From Rhodospirillaceae bacterium (GTDB lineage Bacteria; Pseudomonadota; Alphaproteobacteria; DSM-16000; Inquilinaceae): a DNA stretch of 11,300 bases. Shown in pieces: positions 6,485-11,300 of the stretch (positions are counted from its first letter, which is position 1; each line of letters starts with the position of its first letter). Under the pieces are notes generated by a model. The model was given only the letters and a program-made list of their open reading frames with translations. It had not been told where the DNA came from and made no database searches. Location: NCBI GenBank assembly GCA_020425485.1, contig JAGQRL010000035.1:1-11300 (forward strand). Reading direction: 5' to 3'. A program made the position numbers and the translations under genes.

Positions 6485-7354
6485 ATGCGGCCTGACGATT
6501 TCAACCTCTTCCAGAGCTTGTTGAAGCAGCGTTCCGGCCTGGTGATCACATCAGACAAGGCTTACCTGCTGGAAAGCCGCCTGATGCCGGTGGCGCGCAA
6601 ATGGCAGCTCCGGGGGTTGGAAGATCTGGCGACGGCGTGCCGCGGGCGGCGGGACGAGCGGCTGCTGCGCGACATCATCGAAGCCATGACCACCAGCGAA
6701 ACCTCGTTCTTCCGCGGGCTCAAGCCGTTCGAGATGCTGCGCAGCACGGTGCTGCCCGCCCTGCGCCAGGCGCGCGCGGCAACACGGGAACTGCGCATCT
6801 GGTCGGCGGCCTGTTCCAGCGGCCAGGAGCCCTATTCCATCGCCATGATGCTGCGGGAGGCCGAGCCGCAATGGCGCGACTGGCAAATCGAGCTGCTCGG
6901 CACCGACATCTCCACCGATATCCTGACGCGCGCGCGGTCCGGCAGCTACACCCAGTTCGAAGTGCAGCGCGGCCTGCCCATCGCCATGCTGCTCAGGTAT
7001 TTCGACAAGGCCGGCGACAAATGGGTGCTGAAGCCGGAGATCCGCAGCATGGTCGCCTTCCGCGACCTCAATCTGTTGGCCAACCTGGCGCCGCTGGGCC
7101 GCTTCGACCTGATCTTGTGCCGCCATGTGCTGGTGTATTTCGACCAGCCGACGCGGGCGCTGGTGCTGGACAAGCTGGCCAAGCTGCTGCCCGACGACGG
7201 CGTGCTGATGCTGGGCGACGTGGAGACCGTGAGCGGGCTGACCGACAAGCTGCGGCCGATCGACGGGCTGCGCGGGGCCTTCCAGCCGACCCGCGGCGCT
7301 GCCCATCCGCGCCAGGTGCCGCCGTCCGCCCGTCCCGCCGCCGCCGTTCGCTGA
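6485..7354 (+). CDS. cheR: Chemotaxis protein methyltransferase CheR
   Basis: This encodes 289 residues. The N-terminal all-alpha CheR domain is about 1-75. The catalytic domain begins with MTTSETSFFR (68-77). The SAM-binding loop is IWSAACSSGQEPYS (105-118), D141 in LGTDIS is the acidic SAM-ribose contact, and LCRHVLVYFD (211-220) is the late motif. That last motif usually reads CRNVLIYFD; here H214 replaces the asparagine. The enzyme methylates receptor glutamates using S-adenosylmethionine for sensory adaptation. The final roughly 25 residues are a proline/alanine/arginine-rich tail. The start is ATG 6485 with GGAG 8 bases upstream, 23 bp after cheB. It is the last gene of the cluster, ending about 30 bp before a strong inverted repeat. 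Confidence 0.95.
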   Translation: MRPDDFNLFQSLLKQRSGLVITSDKAYLLESRLMPVARKWQLRGLEDLATACRGRRDERLLRDIIEAMTTSETSFFRGLKPFEMLRSTVLPALRQARAATRELRIWSAACSSGQEPYSIAMMLREAEPQWRDWQIELLGTDISTDILTRARSGSYTQFEVQRGLPIAMLLRYFDKAGDKWVLKPEIRSMVAFRDLNLLANLAPLGRFDLILCRHVLVYFDQPTRALVLDKLAKLLPDDGVLMLGDVETVSGLTDKLRPIDGLRGAFQPTRGAAHPRQVPPSARPAAAVR

Positions 7355-7384
7355 CGCGTTTCAAGTCTTGACGGCTCCGTCCCG

Positions 7385-7440
7385 CTCCCCCACCCGGCCA
7401 CCCAAGCCATTGTAGAATATTGGCTGGCCGGGTGGGGGAG
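7385..7440. terminator. Probable bidirectional terminator hairpin between cheR and the hybrid kinase gene
   Basis: A perfect 16-bp GC-rich inverted repeat has arms at 7385-7400 (CTCCCCCACCCGGCCA) and 7425-7440. The 24-base middle can extend pairing through GCCA (7406-7409) and TGGC (7421-7424), leaving an AT-rich apex. It lies between convergent genes, 30 bp after the cheR stop and 14 bp after the minus-strand kinase stop. No T-run follows on either strand, so termination would rely on the hairpin alone or on Rho, or the hairpin may protect mRNA 3' ends. Confidence 0.7.
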
Positions 7441-7454
7441 AGGGCCGGCAGAGA

Positions 7455-10376
7455 TCAGGGTCTGTCCAGCATTTCCCGCACCCGCCGCGCCAACTGTTCG
7501 CGGCGATAGGGCTTTGTGATCAGGCTGCCGCTGAACCGCGCGGAATCCAGCCGGGCCGCCGCCGCTTCGGTATAGCCCGAGGCGAACAGCACCTTCATCG
7601 CCGGGCGCTCAAGCTGCACCTGCTCGGCCAGGTCGACGCCGTTCATGCCGCCCGGCATCACCACATCGCTGAACAGCAGGTCGACGGAGGGGTTGTCGCG
7701 CAGCACGCGCAGCGCCGCAGCACCGTTCTCCGCCGCCAGCACGCGGTAGCCGAGATCGGTGAGCAGCTCCACCGCCACATCGCGCACCGCCGGATCGTCT
7801 TCGGCCACCAGGATGGTTTCGCGGCCGCCCACCGGCTCCTCCACCTCCACCCGGCGCACCTGCAGGGATTCGCCCGTGCCGTCGTCGCGCGGCAGGTAGA
7901 GCTTCACCGTGGTGCCGTGGCCGACCTCGCTATAGATCTTGATGTGGCCGCCGGTCTGCTTGACGAAGCCGTAGACCATGCTGAGGCCGAGGCCGGTGCC
8001 CCGCCCCTTCGGCTTGGTGGTGAAGAACGGCTGGAACACCTTGTCGAGCTGGCTGCGCTCGATGCCGCAGCCGGTGTCGGACACGGCCACCATCACATAG
8101 TCGCCGGGCACCACGTCGGAGTTCTGGCCGATATACCGATGGTCGAGCCGGGCGTTGGCCGTTTCGATGGTCAGCTTGCCGCCCTCGGGCATGGCATCGC
8201 GGGCGTTGATCGCCAGGTTGAGAACGGCAGCTTCGAGCTGGGTGGGATCGGTGGTGCACACCCACAGATCCTCGGCCGCCACGGTTTCCAGCTCGATCTG
8301 CTCGCCCAGCGTCCGGTTGAACAGGGTGTGCATGGTCGCCACCAGTTCGTTGGCGTCGACCGCCTTGATCTCCAGCGGCTGCTGGCGGGAATAGGCAAGC
8401 AGGCGCTTGGTCAGCTCGGCGCCGCGCCCGGCCGCCTCGATGGCTGCACGGATGCGCTGACCGGCGGGAGCCTGTTCGTCCACCGACCGGACGGCAAGCT
8501 GCAGGTTGCCCATCACCACAGCGAGCAGGTTGTTGAAATCATGGGCGATGCCGCCGGTGAGCTGGCCCATGGCGTCCAGCCTCTGGGCCTGGCGGAGCTG
8601 TTCTTCGGTGCGGCGGCGGTCGGTGAGGTCGAGGACCTGCGAGACGAAGTGGATGGGCGAGCCGTCCAGCGCCCGCACCAGGGAAACGCTGAGCAGCCCC
8701 CAGATGGTGTGGCCGTCCTTGTGGATGTAGCGCTTTTCCATCTGGAAGGAGCGGATCTCCCCGGCCAGCATCCGCCGCACATAGCCGAGGTCGACTTGCA
8801 GGTCCTCAGGGTCGGTGATCGACTGGAAATCGGTCCGCAGCAGTTCCTCGGTGGAGTAGCCGAGCATCTTGCAGAGCGCGTCGTTGGCCGCCAGGAACCG
8901 CCCGTCGGTATCGACCAGGGCCATGCCGTGGGGGGCTGTCTCGAAGGCGCCGCGGAAGCGCTGCTCGCTTTCCTCGATGCGGTGGCGGTATTCGATGCGT
9001 TCGGTGACGTCGGTGAGCGACACCACCGCACCCAGCTTGGTGCCATCCTCCGCCATCATGGGCTGGCCGCTGGCCAGCACGCCGCGATGCCGGCCGTTGG
9101 GCGGGGAGATGGCGATTTCGGTATCGCGCAGCCGCTGGCCGGCCAGGGCGCACAGAAGCGGCCATTCGGCCCCGGCAAGCCGCTGGTCTGCGGGGGCTCC
9201 CGGCAGGCCCGGCTGATGGTCGATCGGGTCCATCGACAACGGCCCGTGGGGCAGCCCCAGAAGCTCGCGCGCGCCGCCGTTGATGAGGGTCACCCGGCCC
9301 TCGGCGTCGCAGGCGACAATGCCGTCCTGCACGTTTTCCAGAACGGCGTTGAGGAACTTGCTGTTGGCGTCCAGCTCCAGCCTGGCCTGCCGCTGCTTGC
9401 TGACCACGTCGGACGACACGATGACGCCGCCGATCTGCCCATCGGGGTGCCGCCAGGGGCGCATTTCCCAGCGCAGCCACTCCATCGAGCCGGTGACCAG
9501 CAGCACCTCTTCCTCGTCGCAGGACAGCACCTCGCCGGCCAGCACCCGTTGGAAGCGGTCCCGCCAGATCTGCTCGACCTCGGGGAACACGTCGAAATGC
9601 CGGCGGCCGATGAGCGTCTGGTCTTCCACATTGCGCAGCTTGGCCCAGCGCCGGCTGTGCGCCAGGTAGCGCAGCTCGGTGTCGAACATCGCCATGGAGG
9701 TGGGCACGAACTCCACGAACAGCAGAAGCTGGTGCTCCGTCATCTCGCGGACCCAACGCTCCGTGGCCGCCCCTTCCAGCTCCTCCAGGGCCGCACCGGC
9801 CGCCACGCGCATCTCGAACTGGTCGACCACCATGGCCGCCAGATCCTTCATCGGCTGCAGGTCGCCCACCGTCAGATCGGGGCGCGGCCGCATGTCGACG
9901 ATGCACAGCGTGCCGAGCTTGAAGCCCTCGGGATTGACCAGCGGCGCCCCGGCGTAGAAGCGGATCCCCGGCGCGCCCGCCACCAGCGGATTGTCGCGGC
10001 TGCGCGGGTCCTTTGTGGGATCGGCGATGACGAACACATCGTCCTGCAGGATGGCGTGCGCACAGAACGACAGCTCACGCGGGGTTTCGCTGATCTCCAG
10101 GCCCTGGCGCGACTTGAACCACTGGCGGCCTTCGTCAAGCAGCGAAACCAGGGCGATCGGCACCCGGTACATGGACGCGGCGATGCGGGTGATGCGGTCG
10201 AAGGTCTCTTCCGGGGCGGTGTCGAGCACGGCGTAGCGGCGCAGCGCTGCCAGCCGCTCGTCCTCGTTGGCCGGCAGCGGGGCTGCCGAGGAGGTTGCCA
10301 TCGTGCCCGGGTTGGCGGCGTCCGACGGATCGTCGACGAGGTCGGCGGCCTCTGGATAGGAAGGATCCTCAGTCAC
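7455..10376 (-). CDS. Soluble hybrid sensor histidine kinase (GAF-PAS-PAS-PAS-HisKA-HATPase-REC)
   Basis: This encodes 973 residues with no signal peptide or membrane segment, so the kinase is cytoplasmic. In order: GAF about 40-195 (TAPEETFDRITRIAASM, then SFCAHAIL); PAS1 about 212-330; PAS2 about 335-465; PAS3 about 468-595 (TAPHGMALVDTDGRFLAAND) ending in a PAC-like segment; HisKA with H612 in GGIAHDFNNLL; HATPase with N724 in NLAINARDAMP and DTGCG at 767-771; receiver with AEDD and D904 in FSDVVMPGGMNG. It senses an unknown intracellular signal, autophosphorylates H612 and relays to D904; a separate Hpt protein would be the next step. The start is GTG 10376, chosen for GGGAG 6 bases upstream. 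TTG 10439 and ATG 10301 are alternatives without clear ribosome sites. It is convergent with cheR, so it is not in the che transcript. No output domain or cognate regulator lies beside it. Confidence 0.9.
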   Translation of the reverse strand: MTEDPSYPEAADLVDDPSDAANPGTMATSSAAPLPANEDERLAALRRYAVLDTAPEETFDRITRIAASMYRVPIALVSLLDEGRQWFKSRQGLEISETPRELSFCAHAILQDDVFVIADPTKDPRSRDNPLVAGAPGIRFYAGAPLVNPEGFKLGTLCIVDMRPRPDLTVGDLQPMKDLAAMVVDQFEMRVAAGAALEELEGAATERWVREMTEHQLLLFVEFVPTSMAMFDTELRYLAHSRRWAKLRNVEDQTLIGRRHFDVFPEVEQIWRDRFQRVLAGEVLSCDEEEVLLVTGSMEWLRWEMRPWRHPDGQIGGVIVSSDVVSKQRQARLELDANSKFLNAVLENVQDGIVACDAEGRVTLINGGARELLGLPHGPLSMDPIDHQPGLPGAPADQRLAGAEWPLLCALAGQRLRDTEIAISPPNGRHRGVLASGQPMMAEDGTKLGAVVSLTDVTERIEYRHRIEESEQRFRGAFETAPHGMALVDTDGRFLAANDALCKMLGYSTEELLRTDFQSITDPEDLQVDLGYVRRMLAGEIRSFQMEKRYIHKDGHTIWGLLSVSLVRALDGSPIHFVSQVLDLTDRRRTEEQLRQAQRLDAMGQLTGGIAHDFNNLLAVVMGNLQLAVRSVDEQAPAGQRIRAAIEAAGRGAELTKRLLAYSRQQPLEIKAVDANELVATMHTLFNRTLGEQIELETVAAEDLWVCTTDPTQLEAAVLNLAINARDAMPEGGKLTIETANARLDHRYIGQNSDVVPGDYVMVAVSDTGCGIERSQLDKVFQPFFTTKPKGRGTGLGLSMVYGFVKQTGGHIKIYSEVGHGTTVKLYLPRDDGTGESLQVRRVEVEEPVGGRETILVAEDDPAVRDVAVELLTDLGYRVLAAENGAAALRVLRDNPSVDLLFSDVVMPGGMNGVDLAEQVQLERPAMKVLFASGYTEAAAARLDSARFSGSLITKPYRREQLARRVREMLDRP

Positions 10377-10703
10377 CCGCTGCTCCCATCTCGGCCACGC
10401 CGCGAAGCGGCGGCTGCCCAGCCCTGGATCGGCGCTCAATTAACCGGCCCATACCATCGTCCGGAGTGTGGCCGGCCCTCGCCCCTGCGAATGGCTTGGC
10501 AGCGCGGCGTTTGCCACCATACGACCTATGAGGCTTTAAGCGAGGATCGTTAACGGTTCGTTGCCACGGCGCGGGAACACGATGTGCGGGATGGTTAATC
10601 TTTCCGCCCCACCGAAAACCGAGTTTACCCGCACGGGCACAACTTCAGGCCGATCCGCCCGCCACCAAACGGCCGGCCGCCGCCGTCCGCCTCGGGTATC
10701 ATC
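10377..10703. other. Non-coding gap between uvrB and the hybrid kinase
   Basis: These 327 bp separate two minus-strand genes. They should hold the 3' end signals of uvrB and the promoter of the kinase. Visible items are four TTAA sites (10440, 10536, 10550, 10595), unusual in such GC-rich DNA, one of them within the perfect palindrome CGTTAACG (10548-10555). I see no strong -35/-10 pair, no hairpin with a T-run and no RNA gene. If the kinase starts at TTG 10439, the gap shrinks to 264 bp. Confidence 0.5.
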
Positions 10704-11300
10704 CTACCGCTTGCGGTATCGCCTGGGGGCGGTTTTGGTGCCGCCGGGATCCTTGGGACGGGCGCGCCGCCCCCGCGACGGAGTGTCGCCGCCGGATTCC
10801 ACATTGGCGCGGTGGGTGCCGCCGCGCACGCGCACCGGCAGGATGCCGCCGGCGGTGGACGGGTCCAATTCCAGCTCCTGGTTTTCCAGCCGCTTGATCT
10901 CGTCGCGCAGGCGGGCCGCTTCCTCGAACTCCAGGTCGGCGGCGGCGGCCCGCATGCGCGCCTCCAGCTCGGCGATCACCTCGCGCAGGCTCTTGCCCGT
11001 CACCTCGATGAGGCCGGCATCGCCGGTGTCCACCGTCACCCGGTCGCCGCGCTCGTACACGCTTTCCAGGATGTCGCCGATCGCCTTCTTGATGGAGGCA
11101 GGCGTGATGCCGTGGGCTTCGTTGTAGGCCGCCTGCTTGGCGCGCCGCCGGTTGGTCTCGTCGATGGCGTAGCGCAGGCTGTCGGTGATGGTGTCGGCGT
11201 AGAGCAGCGCCCGGCCTTCGATGTTGCGCGCCGCCCGGCCGATGGTCTGCACCAGCGAGGTCTTGGAGCGCAGATAGCCTTCCTTGTCGGCATCGAGGAT
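10704..11300 (-). CDS. uvrB: UvrABC excision nuclease subunit B (UvrB), C-terminal fragment
   Basis: The last 198 codons are visible; the gene enters from the right edge. The fragment opens in the helicase domain with ILDADKEGYLRS and motif VI, QTIGRAARN. It continues through the conserved DSLRYAIDETNRRR segment and ends with the UVR coiled-coil module (AELEARMRAAAADLEFEEAA, then RLRDEIKRLE), which contacts UvrC. UvrB is the damage-verifying ATPase of nucleotide excision repair, loaded by UvrA and guiding the UvrC incisions. After the UVR module comes a tail of about 55 residues rich in glycine, serine, arginine and lysine, ending RRYRKR. It is probably disordered and basic; such tails occur in alphaproteobacterial UvrBs. 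The TAG stop is at 10704-10706. It is unrelated in function to the che genes. Confidence 0.97.
   Translation of the reverse strand: MLDADKEGYLRSKTSLVQTIGRAARNIEGRALLYADTITDSLRYAIDETNRRRAKQAAYNEAHGITPASIKKAIGDILESVYERGDRVTVDTGDAGLIEVTGKSLREVIAELEARMRAAAADLEFEEAARLRDEIKRLENQELELDPSTAGGILPVRVRGGTHRANVESGGDTPSRGRRARPKDPGGTKTAPRRYRKR

Noticed and set aside
7917..10553. Open frame of about 880 codons on the plus strand across the hybrid kinase
   Set aside because: Same mirror effect; the product is histidine/valine/glutamine-rich without domains, and the minus strand has intact GAF, PAS, HisKA, HATPase and receiver motifs.
10440..10598. CtrA binding box formed by TTAA motifs
   Set aside because: The spacings do not fit TTAA-N7-TTAA: the closest pair (10536 and 10550) has 10 bases between the halves. 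The pair at 1566 and 1586 has 16.
10705..10718. Intrinsic terminator for uvrB
   Set aside because: The stem is only 6 bp and no T-run follows on the minus strand.
10561..11127. Plus-strand open frame over the uvrB end
   Set aside because: Antisense to the conserved UvrB helicase motif and UVR module; serine/arginine-rich and without family features.
1..11300. Mobile elements, CRISPR arrays, tRNA/rRNA genes, attachment sites
   Set aside because: No transposase-like frame, terminal repeats, regularly spaced repeats or RNA gene signatures were seen; gene order and base composition look uniform throughout.

Overview
The window is high-GC chromosomal DNA (strong G/C preference at third codon positions) from an alphaproteobacterium, most likely of the Rhodospirillales/Azospirillum-Magnetospirillum type. 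The assignment rests on a ChpT-type phosphotransferase, a DUF3553 protein and a multidomain hybrid CheA, all alphaproteobacterial in style. I cannot name the species.

Layout: (1) 1-662, minus strand: the 5' fragment of a NuoE-like (probably NuoE-NuoF fusion, formate-dehydrogenase-beta type) [2Fe-2S] flavoprotein subunit, preceded by a 61-residue DUF3553 protein. (2) 663-883: a divergent regulatory gap holding three copies of CCGTTTC and a TATACT box. (3) 884-7354, plus strand: one chemotaxis/phosphorelay cluster, chpT-like, cheA, cheW, cheY, cheB, cheR. cheA/cheW overlap by 4 bp and cheY/cheB by 8 bp. A 31-codon open micro-frame exactly bridges cheW and cheY. (4) 7385-7440: a perfect 16-bp GC-rich inverted repeat between convergent genes. 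(5) 7455-10376, minus strand: a soluble hybrid sensor kinase, GAF-PAS-PAS-PAS-HisKA-HATPase-REC. (6) 10377-10703: a non-coding gap with several TTAA motifs. (7) 10704-11300, minus strand: the 3' end of uvrB.

How the genes work together: CheA (with CheW and receptors encoded elsewhere) autophosphorylates and passes phosphate to CheY, CheB and its own C-terminal receiver. CheR and CheB methylate and demethylate/deamidate the receptors. No receptor, CheZ, CheD or CheX gene lies in the window. The phosphatase role may instead fall to phosphate sinks such as the CheA receiver. The chpT-like gene heads the cluster and a second hybrid kinase faces its end, so a link between CheA, the hybrid kinase and a ChpT relay is plausible; this is inference.

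Most of the window is a recognisable, well-conserved chemotaxis locus. I found no mobile element, CRISPR array, RNA gene or clearly new system. The least explained items are the cheW-cheY micro-frame, the CCGTTTC cluster before chpT, and the domain make-up of CheA.
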